NCBI RefSeq assembly: GCF_010993705.1
Contig: NZ_WOFO01000003.1
Coordinates: forward strand, 186,001 to 250,000
Length of the DNA: 64,000 nt
Direction of reading: 5' to 3'
Origin: Cyclobacterium sp. SYSU L10401
GTDB lineage: Bacteria > Bacteroidota > Bacteroidia > Cytophagales > Cyclobacteriaceae
Positions within the stretch are counted from its first letter, which is position 1; every line of letters starts with the position of its first letter. Under the pieces are notes generated by a model, which did not search any database, was not told the origin of the DNA, and was given only the letters and a program-made list of their open reading frames with translations. Positions 1 to 8,617 of this stretch are shown here, piece after piece. The translations under genes were made by a program, and so were the position numbers.

Positions 1-1
1 T

Positions 2-1267
2 GCTATTCCGGCTTTGGGAAATTTGTTGCCTTCGAAAGAACTTACCCTTGAACCATTGATAAGGAGGGCTATTAATGCCAATTTACGGTGGGGATCCGAT
101 GAAGCAATGAATAACCTGCTGACCTATATCAATAATTCGAGTGCCCCGGAATCCATGAGGATTGAAGCGCTTGATGCACTCAGTACCTGGGCAGCCCCTT
201 CAGTACTGGATCGGGTTGATGGTTGGTACAGAGGGGAAATCAGCAGGAATCTGAAGGAGGTACAGGTAGCGAGTAGCACATCCCTTATAGAATTGACAAA
301 TGATGCCAATGCCAGTATCCGCCAGGCAACAGTAAAGGCGCTGGGATTCCTGAATATCAATGATGCCAATCAAAGATTATTGGCTGTACTCCAAACAGAT
401 CCGGAAGCGAAAGTTAGGGAAGAAAGCATTAAAGCCCTTGCCAAAATGGATCAGGCTCCTCTGGAAGCAGCGGTGGAAACGGCACTATCCGATAGCGAAA
501 AAAATGTCAGGGTGGCAGGATTGGATCTTATGGAGCAATTGGACATTGCTGGGGATGCAAAAGCCTCTTTGCTGGAAGAAGTCATTCAAAAAAGAACAGT
601 AGAGGAGAAGCAAGCTGCCGTCAATACCCTTGCCAAACTGGACGGAGAAAGTGCTTTTCCTGTATTTAAAAATTTGCTCGATCAGCTGGAAAAAGGGGAC
701 TTATCTCCTGCCATTGAACTGGAATTTTATGAAGCCATGGAAGGAATGGATAATCAGGACTTGCTGGATCGTTATCAAAAAATCAAGATGGACATGTCTG
801 ATGATGATTTATTGGCCAGTTACAGCGGCAGCATGTACGGAGGAGATGAATCCAAGGGTCGCAGGATATTTTTTCAGCATGCCACAGGTCAGTGTATCAA
901 GTGTCATGCCTATGATGATTTTGGAGGGAATGCCGGTCCGAAACTAAATGGAATTGGTGAGAAACTAAACAGGCAGGAATTGCTGGAGGCTTTGATTGAT
1001 CCCAGTAAAAGATTGGCTCCGGGTTTTGGTGTGGTTACCCTTGAACTCGAGACGGAAAAAAAATTGGCCGGAATAAAAGTAGCTGAAAATGACAACAGTA
1101 TTACTTTGAAAATGGGAAATCAGCCTGACACGGTAATTCTGAAATCTCAGGTAGTAGAGAGGAGAGATGCCCCCTCCAGCATGCCCGATATGAAGCAGTA
1201 CCTTTCCCGACGGGAAATCAGGGATTTGGTAAGTTTTCTCGCTACATTAAAGGAACCTTATCTTTAA
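2..1267 (+). CDS. HEAT-repeat / cytochrome c heme-binding protein (5' partial)
   Basis: The reading frame is open from base 2, so the start lies outside the window; a TTG at 14 is inside the frame and is not a credible start. The first ~260 visible residues form HEAT-like alpha-helical repeats (recurring 'VREESIKALAKM', 'VRVAGLDLMEQL' patterns). A cytochrome c domain follows with one CxxCH motif (GQCIKCHAYDD, near bases 893-907) and a distal Met in SSMPD that could be the sixth heme ligand. This arrangement matches the C-terminal part of large 'putative heme-binding domain / membrane-bound dehydrogenase' proteins of Bacteroidota and Planctomycetes (family knowledge), which usually carry an N-terminal beta-propeller. 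Likely periplasmic electron transfer linked to sugar or alcohol oxidation; the substrate is unknown. Confidence 0.85.
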   Translation, partial: AIPALGNLLPSKELTLEPLIRRAINANLRWGSDEAMNNLLTYINNSSAPESMRIEALDALSTWAAPSVLDRVDGWYRGEISRNLKEVQVASSTSLIELTNDANASIRQATVKALGFLNINDANQRLLAVLQTDPEAKVREESIKALAKMDQAPLEAAVETALSDSEKNVRVAGLDLMEQLDIAGDAKASLLEEVIQKRTVEEKQAAVNTLAKLDGESAFPVFKNLLDQLEKGDLSPAIELEFYEAMEGMDNQDLLDRYQKIKMDMSDDDLLASYSGSMYGGDESKGRRIFFQHATGQCIKCHAYDDFGGNAGPKLNGIGEKLNRQELLEALIDPSKRLAPGFGVVTLELETEKKLAGIKVAENDNSITLKMGNQPDTVILKSQVVERRDAPSSMPDMKQYLSRREIRDLVSFLATLKEPYL

Positions 1268-1285
1268 TTTTGTATTATTGCCTCA

Positions 1286-1678
1286 ATGTTGCAGCGCCTT
1301 AGAAACTCCCGCTTTTTAGGTAATTTTTGGATTTTTATGGCAATTTACCTTTTAAATTGTAGTGTAGATGTTGCCGATGAGAATCCAGATCACTTACCGG
1401 AGGATTTGACGATCAATGACCAGGAAAGTATGATTGAAATTTTTCTGGAGATAGGCCTTGGAATAGAAGATGCCATCCCTGAAAATGAGGATGCTGATGG
1501 GGATCAGGAAACCTCTCACAAAAAAAAGCTTAAAAAAGACATTCATTTTTATGTAGAAAATATAGGCAGGGCTTTTACAGATCTTAAAGCTTCTGCTCAT
1601 AATTTTTTAAGGTATGGTACTAACCGGCTAATTCCCGTATTTTTTAAAGTCCCTTCCCCACCTCCTCGGATTTCATAA
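1286..1678 (+). CDS. hypothetical secreted or membrane-anchored small protein
   Basis: A 130-residue protein starting 18 bp after the cytochrome gene, probably cotranscribed with it. Residues ~12-26 are hydrophobic and end in LLNCSVD, which could be a signal peptide with a lipobox-like Cys, though the context is imperfect. The middle is very acidic (DENPDHLPEDL, PENEDADGDQE) and is followed by a lysine run. The C-terminus is proline-rich (PSPPPRIS). I recognise no family. A second ATG at 1337 would remove the first 17 residues. A hairpin with a T tract follows the stop, which supports a real transcript end. Confidence 0.5.
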   Translation: MLQRLRNSRFLGNFWIFMAIYLLNCSVDVADENPDHLPEDLTINDQESMIEIFLEIGLGIEDAIPENEDADGDQETSHKKKLKKDIHFYVENIGRAFTDLKASAHNFLRYGTNRLIPVFFKVPSPPPRIS

Positions 1679-1696
1679 TAAATAAGTTGTTTAAAT

Positions 1697-1730
1697 TTCC
1701 TGTTTTACTTCAGCAGGAATGGTTTTTTTA
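1697..1730 (+). terminator. Rho-independent terminator
   Basis: Arms TTCCTG (1697-1702) and CAGGAA (1714-1719) enclose an 11-nt loop and are followed by GG and a run of seven T. It closes the cytochrome/130-aa unit and separates it from the gene at 1751. Confidence 0.6.
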
Positions 1731-1750
1731 TTAATTCAACAAATTTTATT

Positions 1751-2608
1751 ATGATGATTATTCGATTGGCTTTAATCAGTTATTTGCTATTTGGCCTGCA
1801 CACCCTTGCTAAGGGGCAAATAGATCAAGATATTCCAAATGTAGTATTAGATAGCATGTACCTTTCAGATGTGGAAAGCAGTGATACCCCTGCAAAAGTA
1901 TTGCATGCCGAACCATTATATATTGATTTAATTCGGGATTTGGGAGCCAGAAAAGGAGAAAAGGAGTGGAATCTTGGTCTCGGACTGACCGATAGGGAAA
2001 GGTTTGATGAATACCTGGCGCTGGTAGAATACGAATGGGCACCTATAGACAGGCTGGGCCTGGAGGTAGAATTACCCTTTTCCCTCTATTACCCCATCAA
2101 TGGAAATGCTCCGGGTAACAGGCTAAATAGTATAAAAGTTGCAGGACAGTATACCTTTTTGGTGTCGGAAAGACAAAAAACCTCTCTGGCCATAGGATAT
2201 ATCCATGAATTTGAAATGAATCAGTTCTCTGATTATAGAGAAGACCGTGTTTTTTCCGGCAATGCGTACAACCCATTTTTCATTGCGGCGAAAAGGTGGG
2301 GAACCAATTACCACAGCCTGATTTATACAGGACCTTTTATCCAGGATCATTTTGGGGCTGCAGGGGTAAATATTTCCTGGCAAATCAATTCCAATTTTCA
2401 CTATATGATCAGTGGTACCAGAAATTTTATCGGTATTGAATTCAATAAAGCATTTGAAAACGGCCAGTTTGACATGGTAATCCGGCCACAGATGAGATTG
2501 GGTATAGCTGACAACCTTTTGATTGGCATTGTGACGGGGGTACCTGTCAGCAGAGAAAATGAAAGATTCAGTTCCTTCCTGAGATTGATTTATGAACCGG
2601 GCCATTAG
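1751..2608 (+). CDS. outer-membrane beta-barrel-like conserved protein
   Basis: A 285-residue protein with an N-terminal signal peptide (MMIIRLALISYLLFGLHTLAKGQ, cleavage probably after AKG). The conserved-looking block HAEPLYIDLIRDLGARKGE lies around residues 52-70 and is followed by alternating aromatic/polar strands typical of a transmembrane beta-barrel (LGLEVELPFSLYY, FHYMISGTRNFIGIEF, MRLGIADNLLIGIVTG). I remember the HAEPLYIDLIRDLGARKGE block from Bacteroidota hypotheticals but know no function. It precedes a porin gene in the same orientation, so both may serve outer-membrane traffic. Confidence 0.65.
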   Translation: MMIIRLALISYLLFGLHTLAKGQIDQDIPNVVLDSMYLSDVESSDTPAKVLHAEPLYIDLIRDLGARKGEKEWNLGLGLTDRERFDEYLALVEYEWAPIDRLGLEVELPFSLYYPINGNAPGNRLNSIKVAGQYTFLVSERQKTSLAIGYIHEFEMNQFSDYREDRVFSGNAYNPFFIAAKRWGTNYHSLIYTGPFIQDHFGAAGVNISWQINSNFHYMISGTRNFIGIEFNKAFENGQFDMVIRPQMRLGIADNLLIGIVTGVPVSRENERFSSFLRLIYEPGH

Positions 2609-2621
2609 AAGCCTGGTTCAT
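2592..2621 (+). terminator. hairpin overlapping the stop codon of the preceding gene
   Basis: ATGAACCGGGC (2592-2602) and GCCTGGTTCAT (2611-2621) pair at 10 of 11 positions around an 8-nt loop that contains the TAG stop. Only a short T run follows, so termination would be weak; it may instead protect the mRNA 3' end. Confidence 0.4.
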
Positions 2622-2685
2622 TTCCCATTCAAATAAATTTTCCATCTTTACCCTGTTTTGTCTGAGCAATCAGCCTAATTAAGGT

Positions 2686-2693
2686 TAATTTTG
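2686..2693 (+). promoter_or_regulatory. candidate -7 element (TAATTTTG) for the porin gene
   Basis: It matches the Bacteroidota -7 consensus TAnnTTTG exactly, about 70 bp before the porin start. The nearest upstream TTG (2658-2660) is 25 nt away, longer than the usual 17-23, so the -33 part is unconvincing. Confidence 0.3.
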
Positions 2694-2761
2694 TCAAAAA
2701 AAGGAGCTTTGTTTACTGATTTTATCCATTGACCTGCTTTTGTAATTCTAACATCTTGTTT

Positions 2762-4105
2762 ATGACGAAATTAACGATTCTTTCGCTGCTATTTTTAAGT
2801 TTTCTGTTCTCCACTGATTTATATGGGCAGAAGGTGGGTTCTCCTGAGACGGAAAAAGATAAAAGTGAATTAAAATTTCTTTTGAATAAAGATGGAAGCC
2901 ACTATGTAAAGGCTACTTTTCTGAACCAAATCTGGCTGAGAAATACCTGGAACAACCCTGGAACTACCGTAGATGGTTACCTGGAAGACCAAACATTTGA
3001 TATAGGGCTACGCCGTACCCGAATTCAGCTTTTTGGAAAAATAGCTGATAAAATATTTTTTTATACACAGTTTGGAAATAATAACCTCACCTATTTAGGT
3101 GAACGAAAGCAAGGATTGTTCTTTCATGATGCATTGGGGGAGCTTGAAATTATGGAAAATAAACTTTCCATAGGTACAGGACTTACAGGTTGGAATGGGG
3201 TATCCAGGTATGCCTCTCCTTCCATAGGCTCCATCCTTTCGTTGGATGCCCCATTGTATCAACAGACAACCAATGACGCCACCGACCAGTTTTTAAGAAA
3301 ATATTCTGCCTATGTTAAGGGGAAACTCAATCGGTTGGACTACAGGATGGCCATCAGTAAACCCATGGCAGTGAGTAGGTCCACTGTTCAGTCAGCGTTA
3401 CCTGCGGAGCAGGCCCTTTTCGCTGCTTCTCCGGCTGGGCTGCAGTGGCATGGTTACTACATGTATCAATTTCAGGATCAGGAATCCAACCTTACGCCAT
3501 ACAATGCAGGCTCCTACCTGGGAGAGAAAAGTGTTTTTAACCTGGGTACGGGATTTCTTTTCCAGAAGGATGCCATGTGGTTTCAGGAGGAAGCAGGTGG
3601 GGAGGTAGCCTATAGCGACCTGGCCCTTTTTTCGGTTGATGTTTTTTACGACCAGCCCCTTGATCAAAGTAAGGGAACAGCTATTACTGCCTATGCCGCT
3701 TTTCATTCAAACGATTATGGAAGAAATTACATTAGAAATCTCGGGGTAATGAACCCTGCCAACGGCAGCCTGGACGGTGGTAGTTTTAACGGGGCAGGTA
3801 ATGGCTTTCCCATGATGGGGACCGGCAATAGTTACTATGGTCAAATAGGTTATTTGATGAAAAAAAATCTTTTGGGAAGCTGGGGTACCCTGCAGCCTTT
3901 CCTTACCAGCCAGTTGTCGAATTTTGATGCCCTGGATGATCCCATGCTCATGTACGAATATGGTTTCAATTGGTTGATCAATGGTAATCAAACCAAATTG
4001 TCTGTCAATTATCAAAGCCGGCCCGTCTTTACGGAAGAAGCAACAGGAATATTTCAATCTGAACGAAAAGGAATGCTCGTCATGCAATTTCAAATTTCTA
4101 TCTAG
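2762..4105 (+). CDS. porin, phosphate-selective OprO/OprP-like
   Basis: An outer-membrane channel protein of about 447 residues. I choose the ATG at 2762 over an upstream start at 2729 because it begins directly with a signal peptide (MTKLTILSLLFLSFLFS...DLYGQ). The mature part opens with a HYVKATFLNQIWLRNTW strand and the block FDIGLRRTRIQLFGKI...IFFYTQFG, typical of OprO/P-like 16-strand porins (family knowledge). It ends with a membrane strand MLVMQFQISI with a terminal aliphatic residue. It converges on xdhC with only 13 bp between the stops. The name does not prove phosphate selectivity; in Bacteroidota these porins have varied or unknown substrates. Confidence 0.75.
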   Translation: MTKLTILSLLFLSFLFSTDLYGQKVGSPETEKDKSELKFLLNKDGSHYVKATFLNQIWLRNTWNNPGTTVDGYLEDQTFDIGLRRTRIQLFGKIADKIFFYTQFGNNNLTYLGERKQGLFFHDALGELEIMENKLSIGTGLTGWNGVSRYASPSIGSILSLDAPLYQQTTNDATDQFLRKYSAYVKGKLNRLDYRMAISKPMAVSRSTVQSALPAEQALFAASPAGLQWHGYYMYQFQDQESNLTPYNAGSYLGEKSVFNLGTGFLFQKDAMWFQEEAGGEVAYSDLALFSVDVFYDQPLDQSKGTAITAYAAFHSNDYGRNYIRNLGVMNPANGSLDGGSFNGAGNGFPMMGTGNSYYGQIGYLMKKNLLGSWGTLQPFLTSQLSNFDALDDPMLMYEYGFNWLINGNQTKLSVNYQSRPVFTEEATGIFQSERKGMLVMQFQISI

Positions 4106-4118
4106 GAATACCTTGTTC

Positions 4119-5270
4119 TCAAGGCTCTAAGCTGCCTTTTTCATCCGCATGTATGGGACCCTTTTTTGCCTTTAAATGTACCGGATTGTGCCCGGAAATC
4201 ACTGTTTTGATTTCAGCAATTATGGAAAGGGCAATTTCTTCCGGACTTTCAGCTCCTATATTCAGGCCCATGGGACCAAAAATGACTTTTTGATCTTCTT
4301 CATTCAGATCAATACCAGAAAGTGATAAATTTTCCACTAATTTTTCTAACTTTTTCCTTGGACCTAATACCCCCAAATAGGGAAATTGGTAGGGATACAG
4401 ACCTAGCATGACCTCCAGGTCATAATTGAAATTATGGGTCATTAAAACGACTGCAGTTCGCCTGTCGGCATGGATCTGGGAAAGGATGTCAATGGCCTTT
4501 CCGGATAAAACTTGATCGGCCAATGGAAAACGATCCGTAGTAGCATGATCTGACCTTCCATCTGCCAGCGTCATTTCCCAGCCCAATACAGCAGCCAATT
4601 GAGTCAAAGGTTGCACGTCATTTCCAGCTCCAAAAATGAGTAACTTGATAGCGGCAGGAACAAACTCTACAAAAGCATGAAGATTACTCCCATCACTCAG
4701 GGGCCATATGGTGGATTTCCCTGTTGCGATGGCCTCTTGTGATTTTTCTCTGGCAAATGTCTGAGCGGATTGACCGATATGGTTGAAATTGAGGTTGGGG
4801 AAATATTCTTCCTTATTGTACAGCAAACAGGTGCCTATCTGGCTTGACCTTTTATTTTTTACATCATAAAAGGTTACCAGGACCTTGTCATTCCTGTCAT
4901 TGACACATTGCTGGAGTAAATCGATGGGGTTGTTTTCCTGTTCCTCATCGATGGGTTCCATTAAGATATGGATGATACCATTGCAACCCAGTCCTACACC
5001 GAATTTGGCATCATCTTCATCGGTAGTGTCATAGGTCACCAGCATGGACTTTTTCTTAAAAATGACCAGCTGCGCTTTCTTTAGTGCGTCTCCTTCCAGG
5101 CACCCCCCCGAAATGGCTCCTGTAAGTTGACCATTTTCGGTGACCAGCATCCTGGCCCCTGGTCTTCGGTACGATGATCCATCGACTTGTACCACAGTGG
5201 CTAATGCCACTTTTTCTCCTGTTTTTCGAGACCGTGCATAGGCCTTAATTATTTCTTTGATCTCTTTCAT
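4119..5270 (-). CDS. xdhC: XdhC/CoxI family molybdoenzyme maturation factor
   Basis: A 383-residue cytosolic protein. The N-terminal XdhC_CoxI domain has VDGSSYRRPGARMLV and the GAISGGCLEGDA loop. The C-terminal half is the Rossmann-like XdhC_C domain, starting at LLIFGAGNDVQPL and containing YLGVLGPRKKLE. XdhC proteins bind molybdenum cofactor and help insert its sulfurated form into xanthine-dehydrogenase-type enzymes (established for the family). It is the last gene of the moaD-moaE-moaA-moeA-xdhC run, 15 bp after moeA, which fits its job. No molybdenum hydroxylase is encoded in this window, so its client must be elsewhere. Confidence 0.88.
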   Translation of the reverse strand: MKEIKEIIKAYARSRKTGEKVALATVVQVDGSSYRRPGARMLVTENGQLTGAISGGCLEGDALKKAQLVIFKKKSMLVTYDTTDEDDAKFGVGLGCNGIIHILMEPIDEEQENNPIDLLQQCVNDRNDKVLVTFYDVKNKRSSQIGTCLLYNKEEYFPNLNFNHIGQSAQTFAREKSQEAIATGKSTIWPLSDGSNLHAFVEFVPAAIKLLIFGAGNDVQPLTQLAAVLGWEMTLADGRSDHATTDRFPLADQVLSGKAIDILSQIHADRRTAVVLMTHNFNYDLEVMLGLYPYQFPYLGVLGPRKKLEKLVENLSLSGIDLNEEDQKVIFGPMGLNIGAESPEEIALSIIAEIKTVISGHNPVHLKAKKGPIHADEKGSLEP

Positions 5271-5285
5271 AAATTTGGAAAATGA

Positions 5286-6482
5286 TTAGAACCAGGCCTG
5301 ATTCAGGAATGTCAAAGGATAGTTTGTTCCTTTTTTGAACGATGCCGATTGGGCAGGAAGAGAAAGAAATCCATCTGCTTCTGCCAAATGTACCAGGTCC
5401 CCGGATCCGGAATTGACTACCGGTACTGCTACCAGTTTGTCCTTTTCTGCCATTACTTTTACCAGGATATGGTAGGTGACGGGTCTTTTAAAACTTACCT
5501 CCTCAGCCAGGGTCGCAAAGATTCCGCTATTAGGTATGCCCCAATGGGCCATCAACCAGGCTTTAAAATACAGGTGAAAACAGATAAGGGTAGAGGCAGG
5601 GTTGCCTGGAAAGCCGAAAATAAGCTGCTTATCCTTTTTACCAAACAGAAAAGGCTTTCCTGGCTTCTGGGCTACACCATGGACCAGTTTTTTGATCCCC
5701 AGGCTTTCCAATACCTCCGGCAAAAAATCATATTTACCCTTAGAAACCGCTCCCGAGAATAACAGTATATCGTTTTCCTCCATTAATTTTTCTACACTTG
5801 TTTTTAATAGCTGCTTATCATCCTCCAAATGAAGTATTTGAGCAGGGATCCCAAGAGATTTCAAAGCTGCCTGCAGCATGTAAACATTCGATTTCCTGAT
5901 TTGATGGGCGAGGGGCTTGTCAGAAATGTCTACCAGTTCATTTCCTGTAGCACATATAGTGATTTTTGGAGCTTTTATGACATTAACTTTTGAAACACCA
6001 ACAGTTGCCATCACCGCAATGCTGCCTGGCTGGATCAAAGTACCTTTTTGTATCAGCAGGTCACCGGTTTTTGCATCGGTCCCCTTTAGATGTACGTTTT
6101 GGTTTTCCTTATAATCAAATTTCGCCAGGGAGGCTGTGCCATTTTTAATATCTATTTGCTCATAGGGTATGACACAATTGGTATTTGAAGGTAATATGGC
6201 TCCTGTCATGACTTCCAGGCAATTCTCTCTGCTGGCTAATGTTTTTTGGGCATCTCCGGCGGCCTGTATGCCTTCTATGCGAAAAGTACCTTTCTTATCC
6301 AATTGAGAGCTGTGGATCGCAATGCCATCCATACTCACCCGATGAAAAGGAGGCGCATCTCTATCTGCAAAAACTTCCTGGGCTAAGATGCGGTGTAGAG
6401 AATCCTCTATGGGGACGCTTTCAATTTGCCTGGGAAGTTCATTTTCCAAAACCAGTTGCAAGGCTTCCGCTACACTTTTCAT
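5286..6482 (-). CDS. moeA: molybdopterin molybdotransferase MoeA
   Basis: A 398-residue enzyme that inserts molybdate into adenylylated molybdopterin. Visible family motifs are the DRDAPPFHRVSMDGIA block near residues 37-54, EVMTGAILPSNTNCVIPYE, and the MoaB/Mog-like C-terminal fold with LLFSGAVSKGKYDF and FGFPGNPASTLICF. Length is typical for MoeA. In this family the usual block is GGVSVGDYDF; here it reads GAVSKGKYDF, a modest variation. It lies between moaA and xdhC on the same strand and is probably cotranscribed. Confidence 0.92.
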   Translation of the reverse strand: MKSVAEALQLVLENELPRQIESVPIEDSLHRILAQEVFADRDAPPFHRVSMDGIAIHSSQLDKKGTFRIEGIQAAGDAQKTLASRENCLEVMTGAILPSNTNCVIPYEQIDIKNGTASLAKFDYKENQNVHLKGTDAKTGDLLIQKGTLIQPGSIAVMATVGVSKVNVIKAPKITICATGNELVDISDKPLAHQIRKSNVYMLQAALKSLGIPAQILHLEDDKQLLKTSVEKLMEENDILLFSGAVSKGKYDFLPEVLESLGIKKLVHGVAQKPGKPFLFGKKDKQLIFGFPGNPASTLICFHLYFKAWLMAHWGIPNSGIFATLAEEVSFKRPVTYHILVKVMAEKDKLVAVPVVNSGSGDLVHLAEADGFLSLPAQSASFKKGTNYPLTFLNQAWF

Positions 6483-6535
6483 GCTATTATCCGTTTGTTA
6501 TGGGTTTAGATTGTTCTTTAGATTTTACTGAGTGC

Positions 6536-7525
6536 TTAGCCTCCCAAAAAAGACATTGATTTTTTTGGTGTTTTGGAGTTTAACTCCTCTGCTTTAAAGC
6601 CATCTTTTTCCTTTTTAGCTACTGCATTGCGGATTTCAGTTATAATGGACTCCTCATTAGCACCAGCTCGCAATATGTCTCTCAGGTTGGTGACCGGGGG
6701 GCCGTAAAGGCATGTCCTCAATTCACCCGTTGCAGAAAGCCTTATCCTGTTACATGTTCCACAAAAGGTTCGGCTAAAAGCAGGTATAATACCGAAAGTG
6801 CCCTGGTAACCCGGGATTTGATAATTGACAGATGTGCTGTTTTTTCCATCCTGAATTTTTTGAATCTCAGGGAAGTGGCTGGCGATATAGTCATATAGGG
6901 CGAGATGGTTCCACTCAGGTATTTCAAATTTCCCGGTTCCATTGAAAGGCATTTCTTCCAAAAACCTGACTGCTAAAGGGTAGTCGGCGGTCAATTGCAC
7001 AAAGGGAATGATATCTGCAATATTCTTGTTTCCATCTACCACACAGTTAAGCTTGACATAAAAACCCTGTTTTAGCAGTGTGAGAATACAATGGAATACT
7101 TCATCAAACTTATCTCTTCTGGTGATTTCAAAAAACCTTTGTTTATCCAATGCATCAAGGGAAATATTTATTTTTTTTATACCCAAATGTTTCAGCTGTT
7201 GAATTTGATCCTCGCTGATGGAACCATTGCTGGTAAGGGTAATTTCACGCAAATCCTGGTGCTGCCTCAGTTTGGTAAAGAAGTCCATGATTCCCTTACG
7301 GACAAAAGGCTCCCCTCCGGTGATCCTGATTTTCGTAACGCCAAGCTTTACAAATATTCCGGTAAGGTAATCCAGTTCTTCATAGGTAAGCAATGCTTTC
7401 CTTTGAACAAAATCCATCCCTTCTTCTGGCATGCAGTAGTAACACCTGAAGTTACATCGATCAGTTACCGATAATCTCAGGTAGTCCAACTTTCTTCCAT
7501 AGCGGTCAATCAGTTCGTTTTCCAT
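6536..7525 (-). CDS. moaA: GTP 3',8-cyclase MoaA (radical SAM)
   Basis: A 329-residue radical-SAM enzyme for the first step of molybdenum cofactor synthesis (GTP to 3',8-cyclo-GTP). The SAM cluster motif is DRCNFRCYYCMP with Cys24, Cys28 and Cys31. The second cluster sits in FCGTCNRIRLSATGELRTC. The protein ends in FLGG, the C-terminal double glycine important in MoaA. GGEPFVR and TSNGS motifs are present. It follows moaE and precedes moeA. MoaC, the partner that makes cPMP, is not found in the window and must be elsewhere. Confidence 0.95.
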   Translation of the reverse strand: MENELIDRYGRKLDYLRLSVTDRCNFRCYYCMPEEGMDFVQRKALLTYEELDYLTGIFVKLGVTKIRITGGEPFVRKGIMDFFTKLRQHQDLREITLTSNGSISEDQIQQLKHLGIKKINISLDALDKQRFFEITRRDKFDEVFHCILTLLKQGFYVKLNCVVDGNKNIADIIPFVQLTADYPLAVRFLEEMPFNGTGKFEIPEWNHLALYDYIASHFPEIQKIQDGKNSTSVNYQIPGYQGTFGIIPAFSRTFCGTCNRIRLSATGELRTCLYGPPVTNLRDILRAGANEESIITEIRNAVAKKEKDGFKAEELNSKTPKKSMSFLGG

Positions 7526-7555
7526 AGAAAATTAATTTTTACATTAGCAGCCGCA

Positions 7556-7969
7556 TCAAGGGTGGGCATTTACCCAGACCGTATGGTCTGTAAAATGTTC
7601 CTTTTTCCAAATGGGAACAGTGTTTTTGAGTTCGTCAATCAGGAATTTGCAGGCTTCAAAAGCATCGTTCCTATGGGCCGTGGCCACCCCAATGACTACC
7701 ACAGGATCACCAATATTTTTACTTCCCAAAGCATGAATCATCAATAATCTTTTTAGGGGCCATTGTTTTATAGCTTGGTCGGCCAATTTATTCATTTGAT
7801 GAATGGCCATGGGTTCATATCCTTCAAACACCAGTTTGATAACCGATTTTCCGTGGGCATGGTTTCTTACACTGCCAATGAAAAGGTCTATTCCTCCTGC
7901 CTCAGGGTGTTGAAGCCAGGAATACAGGCCATTGAGGTCGATTTCACTTACCAGTTCTATTTTTTTCAT
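7556..7969 (-). CDS. moaE: molybdopterin synthase catalytic subunit MoaE
   Basis: About 137 residues. It carries FIGSVRNHAHGKSV, LVFEGYEPMA, GVATAHRNDAFEACKFLID and the catalytic-lysine region VPIWKKEHF, all typical of MoaE. I choose the ATG at 7969, one base after the TGA of moaD, because this allows translational coupling; a GTG at 7981 would add four residues and overlap moaD. MoaE transfers sulfur from MoaD thiocarboxylate to cPMP to form molybdopterin. Confidence 0.93.
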   Translation of the reverse strand: MKKIELVSEIDLNGLYSWLQHPEAGGIDLFIGSVRNHAHGKSVIKLVFEGYEPMAIHQMNKLADQAIKQWPLKRLLMIHALGSKNIGDPVVVIGVATAHRNDAFEACKFLIDELKNTVPIWKKEHFTDHTVWVNAHP

Positions 7970-7970
7970 G

Positions 7971-8210
7971 TCAACCACCACTTACCGGAGGAATAAGGGC
8001 AATTTCTTGCCCATCGGAGATGTTCAGCTCATCGTTCGCATATTCCTGATCCACAGCTATGGCAAAACTATCAAGATTTCCCATTTCCGGGTATTTCTCC
8101 AAGATCCATTTCTTTAATTCCAACACAGTGTTGATTTTTAGGTCTGATGATACATCAAGGGTTTGTTGGCCGGTTATTTCTTTAGATATTCCGAATAGCA
8201 GCACTTCCAT
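7971..8210 (-). CDS. moaD: molybdopterin synthase sulfur carrier subunit MoaD
   Basis: A 79-residue ubiquitin-like sulfur carrier. It begins MEVLLFGISKEITG and ends in IALIPPVSGG; the terminal Gly-Gly is the residue pair adenylated and thiocarboxylated in this family. FAIAVDQEYANDE fits the central fold. It is the first gene of the Mo-cofactor operon, and the adjacent moaE encodes its obligate partner. Confidence 0.92.
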   Translation of the reverse strand: MEVLLFGISKEITGQQTLDVSSDLKINTVLELKKWILEKYPEMGNLDSFAIAVDQEYANDELNISDGQEIALIPPVSGG

Positions 8211-8617
8211 AATTGGTTTTAATTCCTCGTTTTGTAAAGGTTAAATTTACACAATTGGATTAGATTAACCACGAATTTGAGCAGTATATTAAAAGGATCC
8301 CAGAGACATTGAGGTCAGCTGTTCGGAAAAAAATATAGCGCAAATCAAAAGCTATCTTTTCACTATCACCATTATGAATGATAAAAAAATATTAATTGTA
8401 TCAAACTAATAATAAAATAAACACATGAATGAAATTCTATTGATTGAAATTATTATATTTTAATGCCAATATTACTAATATTTGATGCTTATTTGTGGTA
8501 AAAAGATTAAATTTAAGTCTAAAAAATTATCTTTTATAAAAAATATTAAATGGGATAATTAATTGTGATTTTTAGTAAAAATACATTAATTGTAAGACTA
8601 AAAAGTTTTAAAAGCCG
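8211..8617. other. AT-rich divergent intergenic region
   Basis: These 407 bp separate the minus-strand Mo-cofactor operon from the plus-strand ECF sigma gene and must hold both promoters. It is markedly A/T-rich from about 8390 on. I found no exact TAnnTTTG with a suitable TTG on either strand, no convincing hairpin with a T tract, and no small ORF I would defend. An ECF-dependent promoter would not show the housekeeping consensus. Confidence 0.5.

Noticed and set aside
630-947. 105-codon frame inside the cytochrome gene
   Set aside because: Shadow of the HEAT-repeat/cytochrome frame, which has the clear CxxCH and repeat pattern.
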